Shown here: piece by piece, positions 1 to 6,584 of the stretch | How positions within the stretch are numbered: position 1 is the stretch's first letter | How the letters are laid out: each line of letters begins with the position of its first letter | Source of the DNA: a virus | Virus record (IMG/VR): IMGVR_UViG_3300010885_073138 | Coordinates: 1-27,564 of that record | Direction: 5' to 3' (one strand) | Length of the DNA stretch: 27,564 nucleotides | Position numbers and translations under genes: made by a program | Notes under the pieces: generated by a model | The model's database searches: none | What the model saw: only the letters and a program-made list of their open reading frames with translations | What the model was told of the DNA's origin: nothing

Positions 1-120
1 ATTTTCGTGTAATAGGGCGGTTCGAGACTGATTGATTGGCAAAGTGCCACAAAACGTAAATGCAAACGATAACAACGCATATGGAGCTTTTGCGCTAGCC
101 GCATAAGAATTCTGGAGTCC
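1..120. other. Window-edge stretch without a recognised gene
   Basis: No convincing gene is seen here. On the + strand one frame is open from the window edge to a TGA at 31-33 and could be the last ten codons of an upstream gene, but this is too short to judge. A small stem-loop (37-41 with 45-49, 5 bp, 3-nt loop) follows it and has no T run, so it is a weak terminator candidate at best. A TTCGA at 21-25 resembles a tRNA T-loop, but the flanks do not form a T stem. Confidence 0.3.
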
Positions 121-172
121 GGTGGGAACTTAGCAACAGAATCCCACCAACACACACTACACACACAAAGGA
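121..172 (+). promoter_or_regulatory. Leader of the 68-aa gene: stem-loop, A/C-rich stretch and RBS
   Basis: A perfect 7-bp stem (121-127 with 142-148, 14-nt loop) is followed by a G-free, CA-repeat-like stretch at 147-169 and an AAAGGA ribosome binding site at 167-172, 7 nt before the ATG at 180. The G-free leader resembles the one in front of gp32 in this window. What is seen is the stem and the composition; a role in translational control or as the end of an upstream transcript is inferred. Confidence 0.45.
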
Positions 173-179
173 AATTAAA

Positions 180-386
180 ATGTCTAAAACACCATATGAA
201 GTCCGTCTCGAAATTGTAAAGATGGCACAAGATCAAGCTAACGCAAAGTACTATAGTCAGTGCGAGCAGGTTTATCGTAAAGAAGCCGCCGGCGAAACTC
301 ACCTGGGAGAGTTTCCGAATTTTCCCACTGCAGAAGAAATTCTAACCGAAGCAACAAAACTTAAGGCGTTCGTTGATCAAGGGTAA
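180..386 (+). CDS. Small conserved T4-like phage protein, function unknown
   Basis: This 68-residue protein begins MSKTPYEVRLEIVKMAQDQA and ends with PTAEEILTEATKLKAFVDQG. From memory, similar small proteins with a TPYE.RLE start and a PT.EEI..EA.KL end occur in cyanophage-type T4-like genomes, where they are unannotated. It looks soluble and helical, with no cysteine pair, signal peptide or membrane segment. The start is supported by AAAGGA seven bases upstream. It stands alone between a structured leader and a 510-nt gene-free region, upstream of the wall hydrolase and the 33-59-32 cluster. The reading frame is convincing; no function is proposed. Confidence 0.75.
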   Translation: MSKTPYEVRLEIVKMAQDQANAKYYSQCEQVYRKEAAGETHLGEFPNFPTAEEILTEATKLKAFVDQG

Positions 387-637
387 TTAATTTTAGTTTT
401 GGAAGTGGAGGGAGTTGCAACTTCTGACACAAGGCACACTATGAGGGACTTGATCCTGAACTGCTGAACCAAAAAATTCTGTGATGGTATTCTATCGCTT
501 CACAGTCTCAGTTAGGATAGAATATGACTCTAGTTGTCCGTCGATTAGAGCGAGATGAATGTTGTATCCCCTGGGTGAGACATAGGGCGGACCGTTTTCT
601 AAATGCGGTAGATCGATATAATTTTCTATCGCAGTGA

Positions 638-645
638 TATAAATA
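638..645 (+). promoter_or_regulatory. T4-type late promoter (exact TATAAATA)
   Basis: The octamer matches the consensus recognised by the phage late sigma factor gp55 together with gp33 and the sliding clamp. It lies in gene-free DNA, so it is more credible than the intragenic matches. Transcription would start near 650-652 and run through the hairpins at 658-878 into the SleB-type hydrolase. Roughly three to four exact octamers would be expected by chance in both strands of this window, so position is the main support. Confidence 0.65.
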
Positions 646-654
646 TAACGTTAC

Positions 655-676
655 TAAGGAGGTAAATTTTACCTCC
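655..676 (+). promoter_or_regulatory. Stem-loop hiding a perfect Shine-Dalgarno at the 5' end of the predicted late transcript
   Basis: TAAGGAGGT at 655-663 is fully complementary to the 3' end of 16S rRNA, and its GGAGGT is the left arm of a near-perfect inverted repeat (658-666 with 668-676). No ATG follows at normal distance; the nearest candidates are ATT at 677 and TTG at 678, about 15 nt away, the latter opening only an 11-codon frame. The hairpin would begin a few bases after the predicted start site. It could stabilise the mRNA 5' end or control translation; both are inference. Confidence 0.5.
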
Positions 677-896
677 ATTGACTCTTACAAAAGCTTCAAG
701 TCTTAGCGGCTAAGAAAGCGATGATTGTTTCGATAATCATCACAGACAGAAACACTAATGATTTTGCATTTCCAGTAAGAGGGAAATGGATGTAAAGATA
801 CCTAATAATAATACCCTGTATCTTCTCATAGTATAGCCGTCGACTGCGTAACTGTCGATGGTGATGACCAAAGTCATTAAACTAATGAGGATACAC

Positions 897-1520
897 ATGC
901 TAAAACTCTTCAACAAGAAGTTAGTTTTCCCGCGTCTTAATTTTGTGGAGAAACTTTTTGAACAGAAGATGGACTTCCCGGTACTTCAATTACTAACTGG
1001 TTTTGTTATTGGTTTGATGGCGATGATGTTAATCGCTGCAACCGTTCCTGAAAAAGTTATTGTTATAAAGACACCAGCGGAAGTCAAAATAATTGAGAAA
1101 CCTGTAACAGTCATTGTTAAGAAGCCTGTATATGTCAGTGCTAATGACCGCCAACAGATCCAATGCCTAGCAGAGAATGCTTACTTTGAAGCAGGCAATC
1201 AATCAACAAAAGGCAAAGCTGCCGTAACCCACGTTGTTATGAACAGGGTCGAGGATAAGAGATTTCCAAAGACACCTTGTGCTGTTGTGCATCAAAGAAC
1301 ACACAGAACATGCCAGTTCTCCTGGGTTTGTGAAGGTAACAAGAGAATCCGCAATGCGGAAATGTTTGCTGAAAGTAAGCGTGTAGCCGAACAAGTGTAT
1401 ATCGGTAATATTAAAGATGTTACTCGCGGCGCAAAATTCTATCATGCTAATTATGTCAATCCGGGTTGGAACATGACTCGGGTGGCTACAATTGGAGCAC
1501 ATATTTTTTATAGAGGTTAG
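897..1520 (+). CDS. Membrane-anchored SleB/CwlJ-type cell wall hydrolase
   Basis: This 207-residue protein has a short basic N-terminus, one strong membrane segment at about residues 28-50, a linker rich in Lys, Val and Pro (51-80), and a C-terminal Hydrolase_2 (SleB/CwlJ) domain at about 85-207. Family marks include CLAENAYFEAGNQ (90-102, with E98 the likely catalytic acid), VTHVVMNRV (110-118) and CQFSWVCEG (139-147). SleB enzymes cleave the glycan strand of peptidoglycan. The start at 897 is preferred over the in-frame ATG at 858 because GAGG (887-890) sits six bases before it and the extra 13 codons overlap RNA stem-loops. It is followed eight bases later by gp33. A lysis role, with the membrane segment delivering the enzyme to the periplasm, is inferred. 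Confidence 0.85.
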   Translation: MLKLFNKKLVFPRLNFVEKLFEQKMDFPVLQLLTGFVIGLMAMMLIAATVPEKVIVIKTPAEVKIIEKPVTVIVKKPVYVSANDRQQIQCLAENAYFEAGNQSTKGKAAVTHVVMNRVEDKRFPKTPCAVVHQRTHRTCQFSWVCEGNKRIRNAEMFAESKRVAEQVYIGNIKDVTRGAKFYHANYVNPGWNMTRVATIGAHIFYRG

Positions 1521-1527
1521 GATCACT

Positions 1528-1767
1528 ATGAGTGAAGTTTTGGTTAATAAATTGAATCCACAAGATTTCTATACTGAGATTAATAAAATTGTTAAAGAAC
1601 TGAAAGTCGAATATATTGATGCCGTCTGTTTTTATTGTGAGGAAAATGGAATCGAGATAGAAACAGCGGCATCAATGATCCGCACCAACGCAAAGATCAA
1701 ATCGTTCATCCAACTAGAGGGTGAGGAATTGAACATGTTGCCTAAGTCATCGAAGTTGCCTATATGA
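1528..1767 (+). CDS. Late transcription coactivator gp33
   Basis: This 79-residue protein matches the gp33 family of cyanophage-like T4 relatives: an N-terminal segment with KLNPQDFYTEINKIV, the central VEYIDAVCFYCEENGIEIET stretch, and an end in LPI. In T4, gp33 bridges host RNA polymerase and the sliding clamp, so late promoters fire from replicating DNA together with sigma gp55. It is shorter than T4 gp33 (112 aa), as is usual in this branch. The start at 1528 is chosen over the in-frame ATG at 1492, which lies inside the hydrolase gene. Its stop overlaps the start of gene 59 (ATGA at 1764-1767), so the two are translationally coupled. Identification rests on sequence style plus the 33-59-32 neighbourhood. 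Confidence 0.8.
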   Translation: MSEVLVNKLNPQDFYTEINKIVKELKVEYIDAVCFYCEENGIEIETAASMIRTNAKIKSFIQLEGEELNMLPKSSKLPI

Positions 1768-2336
1768 CACCTTTCGAAGCATATCAAATGTTTCAAGCCC
1801 TTAAGCAGCACTTCACGACCAAATCCTACGACTATTTCAAATACCATGGAAAGATCAAAGCGGATGCTAATTCCTTTGATGTTCGTAAGGACAAATACTT
1901 CTATTACAAGTTGTCAAAGAAAGAGGACCTACAAGGTTTTCTAATCGCAAACTTTATTGCAAATAATGTAAAATGGGTTGGAGATTTACTTGACAATAAT
2001 TCAGATCAATGTTATATTGATTATTCAAAGCGTCAACAAGCATTGACATATCTCTTTCGTGGTGATATCTCAGCACTTGATGATGACTTTGCAAAGAACT
2101 TTAAGGTTGTAGATGGGCAGTTTCCACCTGCTCTAAAACTCTACAATCGTAAAGAAATCTCGATTGAGACACTAGTTGTTCTTAATGAGATACTAGGTAT
2201 CTTCAATCACTGGAATAAGGAGATTGTAGATCCCATAGTGTGGCCTAGCATTTATCTAAAATGCGTGAAGTATAAACCCTTCATGAGTATGGATATTGCA
2301 AAGCTTAAGCAAACGCTACGGGATAAATATATCTAG
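1764..2336 (+). CDS. Helicase loader gp59
   Basis: This 190-residue protein starts MTPFEAYQMFQALKQHF and continues with SYDYFKYHGKI and KDKYFYYKLSKK, a stretch characteristic of gp59 in T4-like phages. gp59 binds fork DNA and gp32 and loads the gp41 replicative helicase for origin- and recombination-dependent replication. T4 gp59 is 217 aa, so this copy is slightly short, with the N-terminal DNA-binding part best conserved. It overlaps gene 33 by four bases and lies 61 bases before gene 32, whose product it must contact. In T4 these genes are also neighbours, but in the order 32-59-33; here the order is 33-59-32. Confidence 0.88.
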   Translation: MTPFEAYQMFQALKQHFTTKSYDYFKYHGKIKADANSFDVRKDKYFYYKLSKKEDLQGFLIANFIANNVKWVGDLLDNNSDQCYIDYSKRQQALTYLFRGDISALDDDFAKNFKVVDGQFPPALKLYNRKEISIETLVVLNEILGIFNHWNKEIVDPIVWPSIYLKCVKYKPFMSMDIAKLKQTLRDKYI

Positions 2337-2353
2337 ATATTATGCTTACGTGG

Positions 2354-2390
2354 AAAAAACAAACATACACAACATATACAACATACGGAG
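2354..2390 (+). promoter_or_regulatory. gp32 leader: 33-nt G-free unstructured run plus RBS
   Basis: The run 2354-2386 contains only A, C and T and cannot form a stable hairpin by itself. It ends at the GGAG ribosome binding site (2387-2390), seven bases before the ATG at 2398. T4 gp32 is known to repress its own translation by binding cooperatively along an unstructured leader that covers the ribosome binding site. The composition fits an equivalent autogenous operator; that role is inferred. Confidence 0.5.
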
Positions 2391-2397
2391 AATACAT

Positions 2398-3321
2398 ATG
2401 TCTTTTGCAGATATGAAGCGCAGTGCTCAAGCTAACCTCGAAAAGCTAACCAGCGAACTCGAGAAGCTTTCCAATCCCAACAACAACAATGATGATCAGA
2501 ACACCTGGTACCCATCTGTTGATAAGGCTGGTAATGGTTATGCAGTCATTCGCTTCCTCCCCGCTCCTAGCGGTGAAGATGTTCCATTCGTCCGCCTTTG
2601 GTCTCATGGATTCAAAGGTCCAGGCGGTTGGTATATCGAAAATTCTTTGACCACTATCGGTAAGCCAGATCCTGTATCTGAGCATAACACCGAGCTTTGG
2701 AATTCCGGCATTGAAGCTAACAAGAAGATTGTTAGTGGATTCGGTAAGGACAATCCTGGTTCAAAGCGTCAGTTAAACTACTATTCAAACATTCTGGTCA
2801 TCAGTGATCCTGCTAACCCTGCGAATGAAGGAAAGGTTTTCCTTTATAAGTATGGCGCAAAGATCTTTGAGAAGGTCAAGGATGCTATGAATCCACAGTT
2901 TCCTGGCGAAACTCCTATCAATCCTTTTGACTTCTGGGTTGGTGCTAATTTTCAGCTAAAGATTCGTCAAGTTGAAGGTTATCGCAATTACGATAAGTCA
3001 GAGTTTGATAAGCCTGCTCCTCTGTTTAATGATGATGCAGAACTTGAAGCCGTGTGGGCTCGTCAGTATTCACTTGCTGACCTTATCGCACCTGCCAAGT
3101 TCAAGTCATATGACGAACTGAAGAGCAAACTGCAGAAGGTTCTCGGCAATACTGTTGGGCTCGCTCCTAAGAGCGATGCACCATGGGATAACATGTCCCG
3201 CACTACTGCTGCACCGTCCTTTAAGGCAGCACCTACACCGGTACTTGCTACAGCACTTGCTAGTGCAGATTCTGATGATGAGGATATTGACTTCTTCAAG
3301 CGACTTGCTGAAGAGGATTAA
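2398..3321 (+). CDS. Single-stranded DNA-binding protein gp32
   Basis: At 307 residues this is close to T4 gp32 (301 aa). The N-terminal region (MSFADMKRSAQANLEKLTSE) carries the basic/Ser segment for cooperative binding. The core (about 35-245) includes TWYPSVDKAGNGYAVIRFLP and VRLWSHGFKGPGGWYIENS. The tail (290-307) is strongly acidic (DSDDEDID..), as in the T4 domain that recruits replication and repair partners. It coats ssDNA at forks and during recombination. The protein contains no cysteine, so the His-Cys3 zinc site of T4 is absent; the matching stretch (82-104, NSLTTIGKPDPVSEHNTELW) is of the cyanophage type. The start at 2398 is fixed by GGAG and by protein similarity; the upstream in-frame ATG at 2296 lies inside gene 59. 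It is the last gene before a strong terminator. Confidence 0.95.
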   Translation: MSFADMKRSAQANLEKLTSELEKLSNPNNNNDDQNTWYPSVDKAGNGYAVIRFLPAPSGEDVPFVRLWSHGFKGPGGWYIENSLTTIGKPDPVSEHNTELWNSGIEANKKIVSGFGKDNPGSKRQLNYYSNILVISDPANPANEGKVFLYKYGAKIFEKVKDAMNPQFPGETPINPFDFWVGANFQLKIRQVEGYRNYDKSEFDKPAPLFNDDAELEAVWARQYSLADLIAPAKFKSYDELKSKLQKVLGNTVGLAPKSDAPWDNMSRTTAAPSFKAAPTPVLATALASADSDDEDIDFFKRLAEED

Positions 3322-3325
3322 TCGG

Positions 3326-3352
3326 AATGGGGGGCTTCGGTCCCCCATTTTG
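3326..3352 (+). terminator. Rho-independent terminator after gene 32
   Basis: A 10-bp stem (3326-3335 with 3340-3349, one G-T pair) is closed by a C(TTCG)G tetraloop and followed by a short T-rich end. It begins five bases after the gp32 stop. It also lies just beyond the stop of the convergent 1074-aa gene (3357), but on that strand no T run follows, so it works best for the + strand. Confidence 0.88.
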
Positions 3353-3356
3353 TTAT

Positions 3357-6300
3357 CTAGCTCAAATGCCCCTTAATTTGTGCTGCACCATTCCTCTTTG
3401 GTGGAGGTTTAGGGGGTGTCTCATACACCTGTAAACCTAAGAAACGCCGAGCACTAGCATTTAAACTATTGGCCTTGTCGCTGACGTATACAACTGTCCT
3501 TTTAGTTGTATCTGCTACAGCGTCAATTGCTCTATCTGCTGAAGATTTGTAAACAGGTGGAGCTTTAGGTGGTACTGGTTTTGGCGTAGGTGCTGCAGGC
3601 GGTTTTGCAAGTTTACCCGCTATGTTTATTTCAACGTGCGGTGGATCGTATGAAGTAGCACCACTTCTATTATGAGCTCGACCGCCGAGCAATCCGTATT
3701 TTTGTAAAATTCCTAATCTGTTCATAATAGCAACATCAGGTGAATTTATATCCATAGCTTGACCGACCTCATGCCTAGAAGTACCCGGTAGTGCTTTAGG
3801 ATTACTGCCTGAGTCAATTCTTGCTTGATCACCCGGATATCTAAATCCAGAAGTCATTGTTACTATATGACCTGTTCTTGCTTTATACTCAGTAAAAGCC
3901 GCAACTAGTCTTTTTTCAAATTCGGGATGAAGGTTTGCAAGATTTCTAGCATGTCCTGTTATACCGCCATTCAATCTTAAAAGTTTACCAACGCTGTTTT
4001 TAAGCATGCCGAATGTGTTTGATATACCTGCGCCAACATCATAAGCTGTATCTGCAATATTTGAACCAAAGTTCCCTGCAGCATTACTGAATGCTGTGAA
4101 TCCAGATACAACTTTGCTAGGACCTAGTCCAATTTGTTTTCGCTTTCTACTAACCTGTTCAGTAAGATCGGAGATAGTAATTCCTCCGCTTTGATCAACA
4201 TCAAGACCTTTGTTTTGCTTATACCAAGAGCCACTTGGATTTTTTGGTGTTCCGCCTGGTGCAGCAATAACATAACTGGGCGGTTTTTTAACAAATGCTG
4301 GAAGGAACACAGAGGTATATAATTGCCCTGCCGATGCACCTCTAGGTAATCCAACATTATTAAAATATTTTTCAACAAGCGGCATTTGTTGTGCTCTAGA
4401 CATACCCCGAATTGCTTCTGTAGTAGTGCCTAGATTTTTTGCCGTTGCTGGCATAAACTGAATAAGACCTGAGGCGCCGCCACTCTTATTGTGCGCTGCT
4501 GGATTTATGTTAGACTCAGATTGCATCATACCTAGCAAATCATTGGCATCAATATTAAACTTCTGAGATACTCTATTTACTTCTGAAATAAACGGACCAT
4601 CTTTTACCCAGTCGCCTTTAGCACCACCAAGACTTGCTTCACCATATGATCCTGTCCCGACTCCGAAACTACTAGCTAAAGATTCTGAACCTGCTGCAAT
4701 ACCTTGACGAACTAGTTCTGCTACTCTATCAGGAATGTGCGAAACATAAGTGCTTACGTTTTGAAATGTTCCTCCAAGCCATCCTGAAAGTTTAGAACCA
4801 AATCCACCAAGCATTGGTTTACCTGATAGAATGTCCTGACGCTGCTTTTCTGCTTTATCTGTTTTATCTTTAACACCAACTGCCTGTGTTGTTGTTTTTA
4901 AGGTTTGTTGCTTTACAGAAGCACTTTCTCCACTACGTGGCGAAGCTCCCGGCATTTTGACGGCATCAGATCCTGCAGCCGGTGCGCCGGTCGCACTTGC
5001 ACCTTTTGGTGTGCTGCGTCGCTTGGCAGATCCATCAGGGTTGTGTGTTTCAACATATTGGCGCGCTCTTTCTGCGGATCCCCCTCTGTTGTTTGCGCCA
5101 TATCCATCTACTACATTTTTATAATATTCAGGAAGGTTTTCCCTACCACCCACATTCTTACCATTGATAACAAAGCCTTCAAAATTATTACCTGTGATGC
5201 CAAATTGAGAAATTCCGCTGTCTTGTTTGTTTCTTGCATCTACATTTGTATTTTTTATAAATTTGTCAGTGCCGTATAAAATTGCTCCGGTGGCTGCTGC
5301 AGCAGCCACAGCCGGGGCTGCAAACCTAGCAAACCTAGCTAATCTACCTGCTCCCTTTCCTTTCTTCCCGAAATCTAACAAATCTGTTAGATCAAAACCG
5401 GAGCTGCCATTAGAGCCTTGAAGGGCGCCGCCATTAATCAATTCAGTAAGTGTGTTTAATTGCTCTGTAACGTCAGGCAATGCATTTGCTAAATATTCGC
5501 TTGAACTATCGCCACCACCTGATGTAATAGGTGAAGGTGTGATATCTTTTTCTAAAGCATTTTCTTTAGCAACATCTGTAGCAGCATCTGATTGTGCTTT
5601 AAAGATAGCATTGATATTTTTAGAATAAACATCCATGCCATTAAATGCTGTTATCAAATCAGTGAATGAATTTGATAATACAGAAATGCTGGGCTTATCT
5701 AATGATTTAGAACCTTTGGGTTCTTTTTTTGTTTTAGCAGCCTCAGTTTCTTTTTCAGCAGTTTTATCTTCTGCTGCTTTTTCTCTTTTTTCTTTTTCTT
5801 CATCTAATGTTTGTTGTAAATCAATACCAAAGGTTGCAAGCGCGCCAGAAGCTAGGCCTTTGCCTATTCCTCTTACAAGTTGTTTTCTTTTCTCTATTTT
5901 ATATTGTTGCGTTGCTAGAATATCATATGCAGCAACCTTTGCGGGATTGATATACTTTCCTGTCTTAGCATCACGATATTTTTTTGCGCCACTTTCAGTT
6001 TCCTCAACTGTATAATAAGTATCAACAATTTCTTGATACCTTGCTTTTGCTTCTTCTTTCTTTTCTTTTTCTTCATCTAATGTTTGTTGTAAATCAATAC
6101 CAAATATAGCAGCACCGCCTGATGCTAATGCTTTGCCTGCACCTTTACCAAACGCTTTTAGTTTAGATCCTGCAGGAGGAACTTCTAGAGGCTCAGGTTC
6201 TTCTTTTGGGAGTTTAGGCTTTGGTTTTGCTTTTGGTGCCGCCTTTGGTTTTGTTGGCTTTGAAGTATCTTGAGCACCATTTACTTTTGACTTAAGACTG

Positions 6301-6581
6301 TTAAGCAGTTTAAGCATATCAGGTGCAGCAGGTTGTTTTGTCTTTGCATCAATCCAACCTATGTTTTTATCGAAAACATACTTTTCGTTAGGACCTAATG
6401 TGATTGGCTCAATTGAATTATCAACATCAACCTTTAATCTCGCCTTGACGGGTTTAAGGTCTAAGCTGTCAAGTAAACGAAGCAAACCTTTATCAGCAGG
6501 TTGCTTGGTTTTCTTATCAATCCATCCTTTCTTAGGATCTTTGATAAATGATTGTTCGCCGATGCTTACTGATTCTGACAT
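3357..6581 (-). CDS. Large tail protein with lytic transglycosylase and M15 peptidase domains
   Basis: This 1074-residue protein appears to be a tail-tip lysin. The N-terminal half is low-complexity and repetitive: a GWID.KTKQPA motif at 19-40 and again at 75-96, a Lys/Pro stretch at about 105-135, and a FGIDLQQTLDEEKEK block at 160-177 and 251-268. A hydrophobic Ala-rich segment lies at 421-437. An SLT-type transglycosylase domain follows at about 663-760 (catalytic Glu689 in QSESNINP, then GLIQFMPATA). An EF-hand-like loop sits at 794-805. An M15/VanY-like peptidase spans about 880-990, with metal ligands H937 and D944 (RHEVGQAMD) and H982 (PPHVEI). The C-terminus is Pro-rich. It starts three bases after the 589-aa gene. 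It probably cuts both glycan and peptide bonds during DNA entry, replacing the lysozyme missing from gp5. Domain calls are firm; placement in the virion is inferred. Confidence 0.85.
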   Translation of the reverse strand: MSESVSIGEQSFIKDPKKGWIDKKTKQPADKGLLRLLDSLDLKPVKARLKVDVDNSIEPITLGPNEKYVFDKNIGWIDAKTKQPAAPDMLKLLNSLKSKVNGAQDTSKPTKPKAAPKAKPKPKLPKEEPEPLEVPPAGSKLKAFGKGAGKALASGGAAIFGIDLQQTLDEEKEKKEEAKARYQEIVDTYYTVEETESGAKKYRDAKTGKYINPAKVAAYDILATQQYKIEKRKQLVRGIGKGLASGALATFGIDLQQTLDEEKEKREKAAEDKTAEKETEAAKTKKEPKGSKSLDKPSISVLSNSFTDLITAFNGMDVYSKNINAIFKAQSDAATDVAKENALEKDITPSPITSGGGDSSSEYLANALPDVTEQLNTLTELINGGALQGSNGSSGFDLTDLLDFGKKGKGAGRLARFARFAAPAVAAAAATGAILYGTDKFIKNTNVDARNKQDSGISQFGITGNNFEGFVINGKNVGGRENLPEYYKNVVDGYGANNRGGSAERARQYVETHNPDGSAKRRSTPKGASATGAPAAGSDAVKMPGASPRSGESASVKQQTLKTTTQAVGVKDKTDKAEKQRQDILSGKPMLGGFGSKLSGWLGGTFQNVSTYVSHIPDRVAELVRQGIAAGSESLASSFGVGTGSYGEASLGGAKGDWVKDGPFISEVNRVSQKFNIDANDLLGMMQSESNINPAAHNKSGGASGLIQFMPATAKNLGTTTEAIRGMSRAQQMPLVEKYFNNVGLPRGASAGQLYTSVFLPAFVKKPPSYVIAAPGGTPKNPSGSWYKQNKGLDVDQSGGITISDLTEQVSRKRKQIGLGPSKVVSGFTAFSNAAGNFGSNIADTAYDVGAGISNTFGMLKNSVGKLLRLNGGITGHARNLANLHPEFEKRLVAAFTEYKARTGHIVTMTSGFRYPGDQARIDSGSNPKALPGTSRHEVGQAMDINSPDVAIMNRLGILQKYGLLGGRAHNRSGATSYDPPHVEINIAGKLAKPPAAPTPKPVPPKAPPVYKSSADRAIDAVADTTKRTVVYVSDKANSLNASARRFLGLQVYETPPKPPPKRNGAAQIKGHLS
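5788..5831 (-). repeat. 44-bp exact direct repeat, copy 1, inside the 1074-aa gene
   Basis: This stretch is identical to 6061-6104. The offset is 273 bp, or 91 codons, so the reading frame is kept. It encodes the second FGIDLQQTLDEEKEK block. Similarity continues more weakly into the preceding GKGLASG segment, pointing to an internal duplication of a helical unit. Confidence 0.9.
6061..6104 (-). repeat. 44-bp exact direct repeat, copy 2, inside the 1074-aa gene
   Basis: This is the partner of 5788-5831 and encodes the first FGIDLQQTLDEEKEK block (residues 160-177). Perfect identity over 44 bases, while the flanks have diverged, suggests recent copying or gene conversion. Confidence 0.9.
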
Positions 6582-6584
6582 ATA

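Larger units (their letters stand above)
387..896 (+). ncRNA. Gene-free, hairpin-rich region; candidate structured RNA or leader
   Basis: This 510-nt gap holds no credible ORF but many stem-loops: 488-496/516-524 (9 bp perfect), 604-611/626-633 (8 bp, one G-U), 658-666/668-676 (9-bp inverted repeat), 701-706/710-715 (6 bp, CGG loop), 720-726/735-741 (7 bp), 767-773/782-788 (7 bp), 795-801/818-824 (7 bp), 836-844/854-862 (9 bp with two G-U), and 863-868/873-878 (6 bp with one G-U). The last ends 8 nt before the hydrolase GAGG ribosome binding site. An exact late promoter lies inside at 638-645. None has a clear T tract, so they are not ordinary terminators. I recognise no known RNA family and no tRNA. 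A noncoding RNA or a long structured 5' leader is inferred. Confidence 0.5.

Noticed and set aside
14-29. TTCGA within GGCGGTTCGAGACTG as the 3' part of a tRNA
   Set aside because: The bases on either side do not pair to form a T stem and no acceptor end with CCA follows.
484-558. 24-codon ORF starting ATGGTATTC
   Set aside because: There is no ribosome binding site and it runs through a perfect 9-bp hairpin; more likely chance.
721-795. 24-codon ORF starting ATGATTGTTTCG in the gene-free region
   Set aside because: It has only a weak ribosome binding site and its start lies inside a 7-bp stem-loop; coding is not supported.
858-896. Longer start for the SleB hydrolase at 858
   Set aside because: It has no suitable ribosome binding site, and the added codons overlap stem-loops; the ATG at 897 has GAGG six bases upstream.
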